A stretch of DNA of 64,000 bases. It comes from Verrucomicrobium sp. BvORR034 (GTDB taxonomy: Bacteria > Verrucomicrobiota > Verrucomicrobiia > Verrucomicrobiales > Verrucomicrobiaceae). The notes beneath the pieces were generated by a model, which did not search any database, had not been told where the DNA came from, and worked only from the letters and a program-made list of their open reading frames with translations. Location of the stretch: assembly GCF_000739635.1 (NCBI RefSeq), contig NZ_BATQ01000049.1:1-64000 (forward strand), read 5' to 3'. The position numbers and the translations under genes are program-made. Positions 25,212 through 34,173 of this stretch are shown in pieces (the stretch's first letter is position 1; each line of letters starts with the position of its first letter).

Positions 25212-26153
25212 ATGCCCGCTACGCTCGCCTACTACCTCCACGATCTTAATCCTGAAGTCATCCGCTTCAGCAAAAGCCTGGCGATCCATTGGTATGGGCT
25301 GGCGTACGTGCTGGGTTTCTACTGCTGCTATCTGGTGATGGTGCGGCTGGCGCGCCGGGGCTACGGGGAGTTGAAGGCGGAACAGGTGGGGGACTTCATC
25401 ACCTATGCTGCTTTGTTTGGCGTGGTGGCGGGGGGAAGGCTTGGCTACATGCTGCTGTACAACTTCAGCGAGTTCATTCGCAATCCGCTGATCATTTTCA
25501 AGCTCTGGGACGGTGGCATGGCCAGCCACGGTGGCATTGCGGGTCTGGCTTTGTTCACCCTCTACTGGTCGTGGCGACACAAGATCTCCTGGACCGGGCT
25601 GGGGGACAACCTCGTGGTCGGTGCACCGCTGGGTATCCTGTTCGGCCGCATCGCGAACTTCATCAACGGCGAACTCTACGGCCGCCCCACAGATGTGGCT
25701 TGGGCCATGAAGTTCCCCACCGAGCTTCATCAGATGGACATCCGCCCGTCCGACTGGGGTTTGCAGGCAGCTGGGGACGTTTTTCCCCAGCATAGTCCGG
25801 ACATCATTGCCCTGGTGAACCAGGCGCCCGATGGCATGCAAAAGCTCGAGGCGGCACTGCACCCGGTTCACCCGTCCCAGCTCTATGAGGGTTTCGCAGA
25901 AGGGGCCGTGCTTTTCACGGTGCTCTATCTGGTCCGCACCCAGGTGAAGAACCTTCCCAATGGCATCCTCACGGGCATCTTCTTCATCCTCTACGCCATA
26001 GCCCGCATCGTCTGCGAGACCTTCCGCGAGCCTGATTCCAGCCTCATCATTGGCATCACCAAGGGGCAGTTCTACTCCTTGTTCATGATCTTGATCGGGT
26101 TGGCGTTCATTGCCTGGGCCTACTTCGTGAACCGCAAAAAGATCCCGACCTAG
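25212..26153 (+). CDS. lgt: Prolipoprotein diacylglyceryl transferase
   Basis: A 313-residue inner-membrane enzyme with about seven helices. Lgt signatures are present: SHGGIAGLALFTLY, GRIANFINGELYGRPT and HPSQLYEGFAEGAV. It transfers diacylglycerol from phosphatidylglycerol to the lipobox Cys of preprolipoproteins. The start at 25212 (MPATLAYYLHD) fits the family; the open frame upstream is not conserved-looking. A loop insertion between TELHQ and HPVHP (about 55 residues) is longer than in E. coli. The LysM lipoprotein at 35135 would be one of its substrates. Confidence 0.93.
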   Translation: MPATLAYYLHDLNPEVIRFSKSLAIHWYGLAYVLGFYCCYLVMVRLARRGYGELKAEQVGDFITYAALFGVVAGGRLGYMLLYNFSEFIRNPLIIFKLWDGGMASHGGIAGLALFTLYWSWRHKISWTGLGDNLVVGAPLGILFGRIANFINGELYGRPTDVAWAMKFPTELHQMDIRPSDWGLQAAGDVFPQHSPDIIALVNQAPDGMQKLEAALHPVHPSQLYEGFAEGAVLFTVLYLVRTQVKNLPNGILTGIFFILYAIARIVCETFREPDSSLIIGITKGQFYSLFMILIGLAFIAWAYFVNRKKIPT

Positions 26154-26228
26154 GATCCGCTGGTTGAGAAGGCGAAGTTTGCGGTTTGAATTTTGAAGTT
26201 TTGCGAAAGCGTTGGGTCTCATGCTAGC

Positions 26229-27443
26229 ATGTCAGCCATGATCCCCCGACGCCTCTTTGCTGCTGCCGCTGTGGCAATCCCTCTGCTACCAGCGTTGCTG
26301 GCGGCTGATCCGGCTGCGAAGTCCGGCCCATCGGTCGGCGTATCTCCCACGGCCCAAGTCGCTCCCGCCGTTCCAGCGCCTGCTGGCACGGACTTTGTCC
26401 GTTTTGTGGAGGACGATGCTGGCGCCCGCCTCCAGACGGGCATCGCGTCCTATCGGAACAAAGAAGGCGTGGTCGTGGATCTGATCGGGGCGATCCATGT
26501 GGCGGACCAGGCTTACTTCGAGAAGCTCAATGAGGCGTTCAAAGGCTACGAGGTCGTCCTCTATGAGATGGTGGGCGGCCCTATCGGCCAGCGAGAGCGC
26601 CGCGAGCTGGCTGCGGAAAAGGCCCGGCAGAAGCCGCAGAATCTGAAGAAGAAGCCTGAGACCGAGGCGGCCACACCTCCAAAAGCTGCGCCAGCACCTG
26701 CGGAAAAGAAAGATTCCACTCCCAAGTCGGCCTCCACTGCCCTCAGCGTTGAGGAGCGTGTCGCTGATCTGGAGGCTTACATGAAGGGCAAAACCGGGCT
26801 CACGCCTGAGCAAGATGCATTTGAGGCCGAAGAGGAGGCCGCCGCGGGCAAGCTCTCCTGGCTTCACGGCCTGCATGCCACCATCCAGAACACCCTGTCT
26901 CTCTCCGGGCAGCTCGATGTCATTGACTATCACGCGGCCAATTTCGTCCATGCAGACATGAGTCTGGCGGAGTTCGCTGCCATGCAAAATCAGCGCAATG
27001 AGGGATTCATTGCCCTGTGGCTCAAGGCGGTGCAGGTGCAGATGAATCAGCCGCAGTCGAATGCCAACCAGCCGGGCTTGCTCAAGATCCTGGAGATTCT
27101 TTGCCGTAAAGATAGCGCCACGGAGCTCAAACGTCTTTTCGGTCGGACGTTTGACAGTGTGGAGACGGTCATGACCGGCATGGAATCCGGCGACGGCACC
27201 GTCATCGTCTCGGAGAGAAACAAGGTGGCGCTTCGCGTGATGGAGCAGCAGATCAAGGCGGGGAAAAAGCACATCGCCATCTTTTATGGTGCGGCCCACT
27301 TGCCCGATATGGAGAAGCGTCTGCTGGCGAGGGGCTTCACCCTTCAGAAAGATGAGTGGGTGACCGCATGGGATCTGCCGCCTCCTCCTCCTCCGGTGGA
27401 GGCATCCGGAACAAAGCCCAAAGACGAGCGACAGAATCCTTGA
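26229..27443 (+). CDS. TraB/GumN (TIKI-like) domain secreted protein
   Basis: A 404-residue protein with a signal peptide (PRRLFAAAAVAIPLLPALLAA). The first part of a TraB-type domain follows (DLIGAIHVADQAYFEKLNEAF, EVVLYEMVGG), then a low-complexity Lys/Pro/Ala linker (about residues 125-170) and the second part (MEQQIKAGKKHIAIFYGAAHLPDMEKRL), which has the GxxH-type motif of the family. TraB/TIKI proteins are Erzincin-clan putative metalloproteases. The long linker splitting the domain is unusual. ATG 26238 is an alternative start. Confidence 0.72.
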   Translation: MSAMIPRRLFAAAAVAIPLLPALLAADPAAKSGPSVGVSPTAQVAPAVPAPAGTDFVRFVEDDAGARLQTGIASYRNKEGVVVDLIGAIHVADQAYFEKLNEAFKGYEVVLYEMVGGPIGQRERRELAAEKARQKPQNLKKKPETEAATPPKAAPAPAEKKDSTPKSASTALSVEERVADLEAYMKGKTGLTPEQDAFEAEEEAAAGKLSWLHGLHATIQNTLSLSGQLDVIDYHAANFVHADMSLAEFAAMQNQRNEGFIALWLKAVQVQMNQPQSNANQPGLLKILEILCRKDSATELKRLFGRTFDSVETVMTGMESGDGTVIVSERNKVALRVMEQQIKAGKKHIAIFYGAAHLPDMEKRLLARGFTLQKDEWVTAWDLPPPPPPVEASGTKPKDERQNP

Positions 27444-27508
27444 AGTGCCTCGTTCCCAAGGGCGGCAAGTTATTGCCACTCCGATCCCCACACTGACATC
27501 TCTTGTTC

Positions 27509-28561
27509 ATGGCCGTCTCCCTGTCTCTGACCCGCTGCATCCTTAGTCTCCTGTCATTGAGCCTTCTGCCCCTGGGAACCCATTGCTCGCCTTCGTCCAA
27601 GCAACCCACAGGGCCCAAGAACACCTCCAAGACTCCCCCTGGAGCGACTCCGGCCGGCATGGTTTGGATTCCTGGTGGCGAGGCGTTGATGGGCGACAAT
27701 GTGAGGCGGGAGGAGAGCCCTGTGCATGAGATTGCTGTGGACGGCTTCTGGATGGACGAGCATGAGGTGACCAACGCCCAGTTCGAGGAATTTGTGAAAG
27801 CGACGGGCTACGTCACGACTTCAGAACGGGTCCCGAAGGTGGAGGATTTTCCGGAACGATTGCGTCCTATGATCAAGGCGGATCAGCTCAAGCCGGGTGC
27901 GGTGGTGTTTACGCCTCCTGCCGTGGCTCCGCCCAACCTGGACAACTTCCTGGAATGGTGGCGCTACATTCATGGGGCCGACTGGAGACATCCAGAGGGC
28001 CCCAACTCCAGCATCAAAGACCGCATGAACCACCCGGTGGTGTGTGTGTCATGGAAGGATGCCGAGGCTTATGCCAAGTGGGCGGGCAAGCGGTTGCCTT
28101 CAGAGGCTGAGTGGGAGTATGCCGCGCGTGGGGGCGTGGGGCCCACCAAGCGAAACACCTTTACCTGGGGTGAGAATGGTGAGCAGAGGGTGAAGATGGC
28201 CAACACTTGGACAGGTTCCTTTCCGGTGGAGGATCGCGCTGTCGATGGCTTTAAAGGCACTGCTCCCGTGAAGAGTTTCCCGCCCAACGAATTTGGCCTC
28301 TACGACATGGCGGGGAACGTTTGGGAATTCGTCGCAGACTGGTTCCATCCAGACTACTTCCGCAACAGTCCGAAGCTCAACCCTCCTGGTCCCACCTCAG
28401 GGTATGATCCGAATGAACCGGATCTCCCCAAGAAGGTGATCAAAGGGGGATCCTTTCTGTGCAGCCCTCTCTACTGTACGGGCTACCGGCCTGGGTCGAG
28501 GATGTTCAATGATCCCGACAGCAGCGCGGATCACACTGGCTTCCGGTGTGTGAAGAATTAG
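27509..28561 (+). CDS. Formylglycine-generating enzyme (SUMF1/FGE family) with both catalytic cysteines
   Basis: A 350-residue protein with an N-terminal hydrophobic export signal. The FGE-sulfatase domain starts at MVWIPGGEALMGDN, then VDGFWMDEHEVTNAQFEEFV, HPVVCVSWKDAEAYAKWAGKRLPSEAEWEYAARGG-like stretches and GLYDMAGNVWEFVADWF. Near the end it reads KGGSFLCSPLYC with Cys318 and Cys323, followed by DSSADHTGFRCV. This is the copper-binding Cys pair of true FGE (human Cys336/Cys341), absent in most family members. It would convert Cys to formylglycine in sulfatases; none lies in this window. An exported FGE is compatible with folding-coupled sulfatase export. Confidence 0.82.
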   Translation: MAVSLSLTRCILSLLSLSLLPLGTHCSPSSKQPTGPKNTSKTPPGATPAGMVWIPGGEALMGDNVRREESPVHEIAVDGFWMDEHEVTNAQFEEFVKATGYVTTSERVPKVEDFPERLRPMIKADQLKPGAVVFTPPAVAPPNLDNFLEWWRYIHGADWRHPEGPNSSIKDRMNHPVVCVSWKDAEAYAKWAGKRLPSEAEWEYAARGGVGPTKRNTFTWGENGEQRVKMANTWTGSFPVEDRAVDGFKGTAPVKSFPPNEFGLYDMAGNVWEFVADWFHPDYFRNSPKLNPPGPTSGYDPNEPDLPKKVIKGGSFLCSPLYCTGYRPGSRMFNDPDSSADHTGFRCVKN

Positions 28562-28582
28562 GGAAGGGTTATGGGGTTAGAT

Positions 28583-28668
28583 GTTATGGGTTATGAGCTG
28601 GTGAGGACGGGATTGCCGACGATGGAACTTGAGATCGTGAACTTTCCACCTAACGCATAACCCATAAC
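28583..28668. repeat. Perfect 13-bp inverted repeat between FGE and TatD genes
   Basis: GTTATGGGTTATG (28583-28595) and CATAACCCATAAC (28656-28668) are exact reverse complements, 60 nt apart. They fill most of the 123-nt gap. No T-run follows the second arm (TCTTCACTC). Confidence 0.7.
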
Positions 28669-28684
28669 TCTTCACTCTTTCCCA

Positions 28685-29476
28685 ATGCTCACCGATACCC
28701 ATGCCCATCTTGCCAGCCGGCAGTTCGCCACTGATCTGCCTGAGATCATCGATCGTGCGCGGGCGGCGGGAGTGAAGCGGATCGTGTGCATTGGCACTAC
28801 GCTGGAGGATTCCAAGCGAGTGCTGGAAATTGCCGACATGTATCCCGAGGTGGAGGCGACAGTGGGCATTCATCCATGCGACGCAGACACTGTGAAGGGA
28901 GACGCCTTCGTGGAAGAGCTGAAAGAACTCGCCCAGCACCCCAAAGTGGTCGGCATTGGGGAGATCGGCCTCGACCATTATCACCAGCCCCCGGAGGGCT
29001 TCACGCTGGATTCATGGAAAGAACAGCAGGCGTTCGTTCTGGAACGTCAGTTGGAACTGGCCGCGGAGCTGAAGCTCAACGTGGTGTTGCACAACCGCGA
29101 AAGCTTTGAGGATCTGGTGGCCCAGGTCTTGCCCTGGTCCGACCGTCTGCGTGGGGTGTTTCATTGTTTCACCGGTGGCAGTGAGCAGGCGTTGCCATTG
29201 ATTGAGCGTGGACATCTCGTGTCGTTCACCGGGATTGTCACCTTCAAGAACGGGCAGGTGATCCAGGAGTGTGCCCGTGCTGTGCCATCGGGTGGATTCA
29301 TGCTGGAGACAGACTGCCCCTATCTAGCCCCCATGCCTTTCCGGGGCAAACGTAATGAACCTGCCTATGTGGCGAATACGGCGGAGTTCGTGGCCTCACT
29401 CCGTGGGATGCGATTGGAGGATTTGGTGAGCGAGACTGGGGCGACGGCAGCGGCGTTCTTTCGGAAGCCGGCTTAG
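28685..29476 (+). CDS. TatD-family metal-dependent hydrolase
   Basis: A 263-residue TIM-barrel amidohydrolase-like protein. DTHAHL supplies the first two metal His, GIGEIGLDHYH the bridging Glu and neighbours, VVLHNRE and VFHCFTGG further His ligands, and LETDCPYLAP the catalytic Asp. TatD proteins are 3'-5' DNases or D-aminoacyl-tRNA-deacylase-like hydrolases. Length matches the family. It starts 123 nt behind the FGE gene. Confidence 0.92.
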   Translation: MLTDTHAHLASRQFATDLPEIIDRARAAGVKRIVCIGTTLEDSKRVLEIADMYPEVEATVGIHPCDADTVKGDAFVEELKELAQHPKVVGIGEIGLDHYHQPPEGFTLDSWKEQQAFVLERQLELAAELKLNVVLHNRESFEDLVAQVLPWSDRLRGVFHCFTGGSEQALPLIERGHLVSFTGIVTFKNGQVIQECARAVPSGGFMLETDCPYLAPMPFRGKRNEPAYVANTAEFVASLRGMRLEDLVSETGATAAAFFRKPA

Positions 29477-30034
29477 TTTGTGGCTCCTGCGAAGGGAGCC
29501 TCTGGAGACGGAGCCCGTAGACTCGCTTAGAGCACGTCCAACGTTGGACTGTGTTACAATTCCCCCCCCAGCGTCTCGCGCGTGGAGGACCAGGGTCTGT
29601 TGAAACCTGGTGACATCGGCGAGAAGGCGAAGCCTGTAGACGCTTCAGCTAGTGCCTCCTCACGCCGACAACTACCGGGGCGCTGGGTGGTTGGGGATCA
29701 AACACCAGTGGGTGAGAGGAAAGGCGTGAGCCATGGAGGTGTTTGCCGATACAAAAGGTGTTTGAAGATTCCTTCGGCTGAGTGACCGCCAACGTCGCTC
29801 GTAGCTGTCGACGTGAGGAGGCACTAACTTCCTGGTATGCGATGTTTTCCCGTGGAGTGCGACCAAGTGCCCAAGGTGTGCTCCACGGCCGCGAGGCGAG
29901 GCAGGATCAAGTGCCCAGACATCTGCTTCCCGTTGAGGGATCAGTTGCGGAATGAAGTAGTATCGCTGGCTGGGTCTCCTTGGATGGCACTCCGAGCGCG
30001 GCGATCGGTCTGCTGTCCTCCCTCGGCAGCAACC
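29477..30034. other. Gene-free region with palindromic structures
   Basis: About 560 nt between the TatD gene and the convergent cytochrome-like gene. No plausible protein is seen. It holds a perfect palindrome GTCCAACGTTGGAC (29536-29549), a C-run (29563-29570) and a long inverted repeat (29648-29828) described separately. Confidence 0.5.
29648..29828. repeat. Inverted-repeat element of about 180 bp
   Basis: The left arm GCTAGTGCCTCCTCACGCCGACAACTAC-like stretch (29648-29675) pairs with the right arm at 29801-29828 at 25 of 28 positions. Key shared core: AGTGCCTCCTCACG. The 125-nt interior has no gene. Size and structure suit a non-autonomous mobile element or a large regulatory/stability hairpin; no flanking target duplication was identified. 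Confidence 0.65.
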
Positions 30035-33000
30035 TCACTGCTTCCTCGCCAGGAGGTACTCCAGCAGATCATTGAGGGCCTGTCCCGCCAGCACCTCGTT
30101 CAGGCCCATGGGCATGAGGGAGTAGGGGGACTCCTGGTCTTCGGCAATGTCGGCCTTCTTCACGGCATGCTCCTGACCGGCGGCATCGGCAAAGATGAGC
30201 TGGTCATCCTGCTCCCGTCGCAAAAGGCCTCCCAGCACACCGCCGTCGCGCTTCTTCACAAAGTGCATCCGGAACGCCGGGTCTACGGCGCGGTTGGGGT
30301 CGAGAATGTCCTCCAACAACCGCTCGGCACCCCGTGCACCGATGCCGTCGAGCTGGGGACCCACCAGGTTGCCTTTCACCCCGATACGATGGCACACGGC
30401 ACAGTTCGTTTGAAACAACTGTTCGCCTGCCGCGGCGTTGCCCCGTTCACGAGTGAACGCGGTGAGGCGGTTTTTGAGCACCTCATCCAGTCCGGTGTTT
30501 GCAGGTGGCAGGGCGCGGGTGATTTCATCCAATCGGCGGGTGATGTCTGCCTGGTTCAGCGCTTGAAGTTTCCCGGTGACCACAGGGTCGGCCAGGACGC
30601 GAGGGGGCGCCAGTTTTAGCAGTTGGGCGCTCTGTTCCGGGGTGGCGGCCATGGCGGTCGCCAGTTTAACCTGGGTGCGGTAAGGCTGTTCTTTGAAGGC
30701 CTTGTCGAGGAGTGCGGCCGTCTGGGACGGCTGAGCGAGGAGGCTGAAGAGCAGCGGTGCCAGTTCCGCCTCCCGCGCCAGTCCTGCCAGGGGCTGGAGA
30801 GAGGGATGGGCAGTGACGAGAGCTTCTGCGATATGCCCCCGGGTGGCAGGGGCAAGTGACCCAGTGGGGGCAGCCACCTTCTGCAACTGACTCAGTCCGT
30901 CCGGTGTGGGGAAGTCTCGCACCAGTTGAGCCAGGGACGCGATGCGCCGGTTCAAGCTCTGTGCATCGTCATCGGGGTAGGCCACTGGTTGTGGCGTGAA
31001 TCGTCCCGCCGCGAGCCAGGCGTAGGCGGTGCCACTGTCGCCATCCACGAGTTCGAGGTAAACGCGAGGCAAGGCCTGTCCCAGGGTTTTCAGAGCTTCT
31101 TTCTGTCGGGAGAACGTCCAGGTCACGGGGAGTGCACGGTCCTGGCGGGGTGGCCAGGCGGAGGCCAGGGTTTCATGGCTGAGCGCATCTCTCAACCTTA
31201 CGACGTTTCGCTCGTGAGGTGGTTGGTTGGGCGGGCCGCTGTGTCCGGCGATCCAGAACTCAAGCTGATCCGGCAGTTCAAAATCTGGAGATCGAAGCGA
31301 GCCCGTGAGCTTTTCCCCGCCTGGCGGCAGACTTCCCAGGAAACTGCCCTCGCTCCCGTCTTCACAGGGGCGCTGCTGGAGCACCCAGGGGTTGTTTCCT
31401 GTGCCCGTGCGCACCCAGCCCGATTGTTTCGCCTGAGAGAGCCATGACTGCAGGGCGGATTGCAGGCTTCCGGCCCATCTCTCCACAGCGCGGCCAGCTG
31501 GTTGCCCCGCCCGCTTTCTGCCCTCTGTGATGGCGGCATAGAGTTCCAACTGGGCATCCAGATCGCCGGGGTGGCATTTTTCCACCAGTTCCACCAACTC
31601 GGTCTCGAGCTCTGGACCTGCCTGTCTGGCGACATGGGCCAACAAAGGACCCGCGCCACCCACTGCCTGGAAGTAGGCAGGGGAAGCGAACTGCTGCAGC
31701 CGCTGCAGGATCCATCGGGCGGAGTCAGGAGAGGGAATGCTACAGGCCACGAGCAAGAGTTCCCGCTCGATGGGGGCAGCCAATTGCTCCCTGGCTAGCG
31801 AGTTCCAGTCGGTGGGGGACTGACGTCGTAACACGCTTTGCACGGCCAGTCGCCAGGCGTATTGCATGCGCAGATCACCTTCAGGCAACCGGGCGCGAAG
31901 GGCGAGGAGTTGTCCGACTTCCGGCACGTGATCTCGATACGGGACAGTTTCCAGAGCGACAGAGAGGAGGTGTGGATCGGTCTGGGTCCAATCGAACGTG
32001 TTCTTTTCCGCGAGCGAGCGAACACGATGAATCGCTTCCAGCGGATCGACGCCAGAGGGTGTTGTCTTACGGGCTGCTTCCAGCCAGACCATTGAAGCCC
32101 TTTGCAGGGCATTCTCTGGGGCGACTCTCTCCAGTATCTGTTGCGCCTCGCTTGCCGCAGGCCCGCTGAGCCGCTCTTTCAGCTCTGCCACCGCCAGGCC
32201 CCGCAGAGTCAGGCTGGCGTCTCCAAGTCTGGTGATGACGTCTTCCTTGGTCATCTGGTGCAGGGCGGTCTGCCGCAACGCACGGGTGGCATCCTTCTTC
32301 ACCACTCGCCAGATGCGTCCGCTGGCACGGTCCCGGCCTGGGTGATCCAGCGGCACCTCGTAGTGACCGATGATGCGATTGTAAAAGTCCGCGATGTACA
32401 GCGCGCGATCCGGGCCCAGTTGCAGATCCACCGGGCGGAACCACGGATCTGTGCTGGTGAGGAAATCAGGCTTCTCATTCGCCTTCGGCGTGCTGCCCGT
32501 GAAGGTGATCAGGTCCTGGTTCACCCTGGAGGTGACGGGATTGCCCACCAGCATGTGGTCGTTCCATTCGGGCCCCCACACGTCCTGATCCAGGTACACC
32601 ACGCCGGCGATTCCTGTGGAGCCATGGGCATGCTCACACATGACCGGAGCGAAGCCCAAGCCATCGTGCGGGCGGCCAAAGCTGGGATACGACGCTCCAG
32701 GGATGAGCTGGTAGATGGGGGAGCTGTGACAGTCTGCTGAGTAGAGATTGCCACGCGAGTCCCAGCACAGGCCAAAGGGGTTCACCTGGCCGGTGGTCCA
32801 GCGTTCCACCCTCGAACCATCGGGTTTGAACCGGAAGACGTTGCCGCTGCTGAGATCCAGGGTGGAGCCATCCTTCGCCTTGAAGTGGGAGGTGTTGGAG
32901 AAGCCGTGCGTGGCATAGATCCAGCCGTCCAGCCCGAGGCGCAGGCTGGAGATCATGCCGTGGGTGTCCTTCTCGTAGCCCAGCGGTCCAAAGAGGATCG

Positions 33001-33502
33001 TGCGCCGGTCGCAGACACCGTCTTCATCCGTGTCCTCGAAATAGACGATGTTTGGGATGCTCCAGGCGATGCAGCCTTTGCCGTACGGCAGTACGCCGGT
33101 GGGGATGTTCAATTCATTGGCAAAGACGGTGGAGCGGTCGGCCCGACCATCGCCGTCCAAGTCTTCCAAGATGCGAATGGAATCGCGTCCTCCTTTGGCA
33201 TGCACGCCCCCGTTTTCCCATCTCTCTTTGGGCACGGCATAGGGGTACTCCAAGGTGCTCGTGACCCAGAGCCTTCCGCGCCGGTCAAACCCGAGGTTGA
33301 TGGGCTTCCCGCCCAGTTGGGCGTCATCGGCGAAGAGTTGCACCTCAAATCCTGGCGGGACCTGAAGGGTAGCCTGTTCCTGTACTGCACTGAGCGGCTC
33401 CGTGTCCCGGACCAAGCGGTCCCTGGATTCCTGGCCGTAGGTGCCTGCGCCCCAGCCACTGGCGAAGATCAGGGACAGGTAGAGAGCTCGAGGAAGGTGC
33501 AT
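30035..33502 (-). CDS. PVC-type heme-binding CxxCH protein (membrane-bound dehydrogenase-like)
   Basis: An 1155-residue exported protein. After a signal peptide (LYLSLIFASGWGAGTYGQ) comes a beta-propeller of the putative membrane-bound dehydrogenase type (VPPGFEVQLFADDAQLGG, FDRRGRLWV, DLDGDGRAD, DTDEDGVCDRR), then a long helical HEAT-like middle, and a C-terminal cytochrome c module with the heme site CAVCH near residue 1035 and an axial Met candidate (LMPMGLNE). This is the standard architecture of very large PVC-specific paralogous families. Electron transfer linked to sugar or polysaccharide oxidation is the usual guess. It converges with the TatD gene. Confidence 0.88.
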   Translation of the reverse strand: MHLPRALYLSLIFASGWGAGTYGQESRDRLVRDTEPLSAVQEQATLQVPPGFEVQLFADDAQLGGKPINLGFDRRGRLWVTSTLEYPYAVPKERWENGGVHAKGGRDSIRILEDLDGDGRADRSTVFANELNIPTGVLPYGKGCIAWSIPNIVYFEDTDEDGVCDRRTILFGPLGYEKDTHGMISSLRLGLDGWIYATHGFSNTSHFKAKDGSTLDLSSGNVFRFKPDGSRVERWTTGQVNPFGLCWDSRGNLYSADCHSSPIYQLIPGASYPSFGRPHDGLGFAPVMCEHAHGSTGIAGVVYLDQDVWGPEWNDHMLVGNPVTSRVNQDLITFTGSTPKANEKPDFLTSTDPWFRPVDLQLGPDRALYIADFYNRIIGHYEVPLDHPGRDRASGRIWRVVKKDATRALRQTALHQMTKEDVITRLGDASLTLRGLAVAELKERLSGPAASEAQQILERVAPENALQRASMVWLEAARKTTPSGVDPLEAIHRVRSLAEKNTFDWTQTDPHLLSVALETVPYRDHVPEVGQLLALRARLPEGDLRMQYAWRLAVQSVLRRQSPTDWNSLAREQLAAPIERELLLVACSIPSPDSARWILQRLQQFASPAYFQAVGGAGPLLAHVARQAGPELETELVELVEKCHPGDLDAQLELYAAITEGRKRAGQPAGRAVERWAGSLQSALQSWLSQAKQSGWVRTGTGNNPWVLQQRPCEDGSEGSFLGSLPPGGEKLTGSLRSPDFELPDQLEFWIAGHSGPPNQPPHERNVVRLRDALSHETLASAWPPRQDRALPVTWTFSRQKEALKTLGQALPRVYLELVDGDSGTAYAWLAAGRFTPQPVAYPDDDAQSLNRRIASLAQLVRDFPTPDGLSQLQKVAAPTGSLAPATRGHIAEALVTAHPSLQPLAGLAREAELAPLLFSLLAQPSQTAALLDKAFKEQPYRTQVKLATAMAATPEQSAQLLKLAPPRVLADPVVTGKLQALNQADITRRLDEITRALPPANTGLDEVLKNRLTAFTRERGNAAAGEQLFQTNCAVCHRIGVKGNLVGPQLDGIGARGAERLLEDILDPNRAVDPAFRMHFVKKRDGGVLGGLLRREQDDQLIFADAAGQEHAVKKADIAEDQESPYSLMPMGLNEVLAGQALNDLLEYLLARKQ

Positions 33503-33706
33503 GACCTTCTCATACGCAGGCAGGGTGGGGAAACTTCAGAGTGGGTGTTCTGAGATGCCTCCGGTATGGGCAGGTCCATTAGGCATCATTCATCTCAACT
33601 CAAAGGACGGAATATTGACGGGTGGGGTGGTTTGTGCTGTGATTTGTCGAATTTTCTGCGCGGCCTTCCGGCCAACAACCTCCAATCCACTTTCAATACC
33701 TTCGCT

Positions 33707-34108
33707 ATGAGTCTAGGAATCTATCCCGTCTTCCATCCTCCTGTGTCAGATGCCAGCTTCGACAGCCATGGGGAAGACTTGGCCATGGAGTTTGAGGCAT
33801 TGGATGAACTGGCGGAGGAATATGAAATTCCGGCGCTTTCTTCATTCGGTGACACCCGTGAGATTCCTGAGGACTTCGAAGGAGGCCCGGACGAATTGGA
33901 TGAGCTGCTGGGACCGTGTGAAGAATGGTTTGACTGTTCCCAAGGCATCGCCGCGTTCGAGTCACTGGCGAGGGTTATCCTTCAGAATCCCGATGCAGCA
34001 GAGGCTCTGGAGACCCCCGAAGCTGTGGCTGATGACCTGATGGCTCTGGTAGAGGTGCTCAAGATCGCAAAAGCTCAAGGGGCTCAGTTCCGTCTGGAGA
34101 TGAGCTAG
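33707..34108 (+). CDS. Hypothetical acidic protein
   Basis: A 133-residue protein starting MSLGIYPVFHPPV, soluble and acidic, with EFEALDELAEE, REIPEDFEGGPDELDELLG and a C-terminal FRLEMS. It resembles a small family of similar length (SLGIYPVF... start, PDELDE centre) that I recall as uncharacterised in several phyla, possibly immunity-type; this is memory and not a search result. The open frame continues upstream to 33566 but that part looks non-coding. Confidence 0.6.
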   Translation: MSLGIYPVFHPPVSDASFDSHGEDLAMEFEALDELAEEYEIPALSSFGDTREIPEDFEGGPDELDELLGPCEEWFDCSQGIAAFESLARVILQNPDAAEALETPEAVADDLMALVEVLKIAKAQGAQFRLEMS

Positions 34109-34173
34109 GTGCCGCTGCTCTCGTCCAGTCTGCAAGGGTTCAAGGAAATGGAGAGGCTTGTGACGCAGAGGGA

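Noticed and set aside
26286-27491. 401-codon reverse open frame opposite the TraB-like gene
   Set aside because: No recognisable domain; the forward frame has a signal peptide and TraB motifs.
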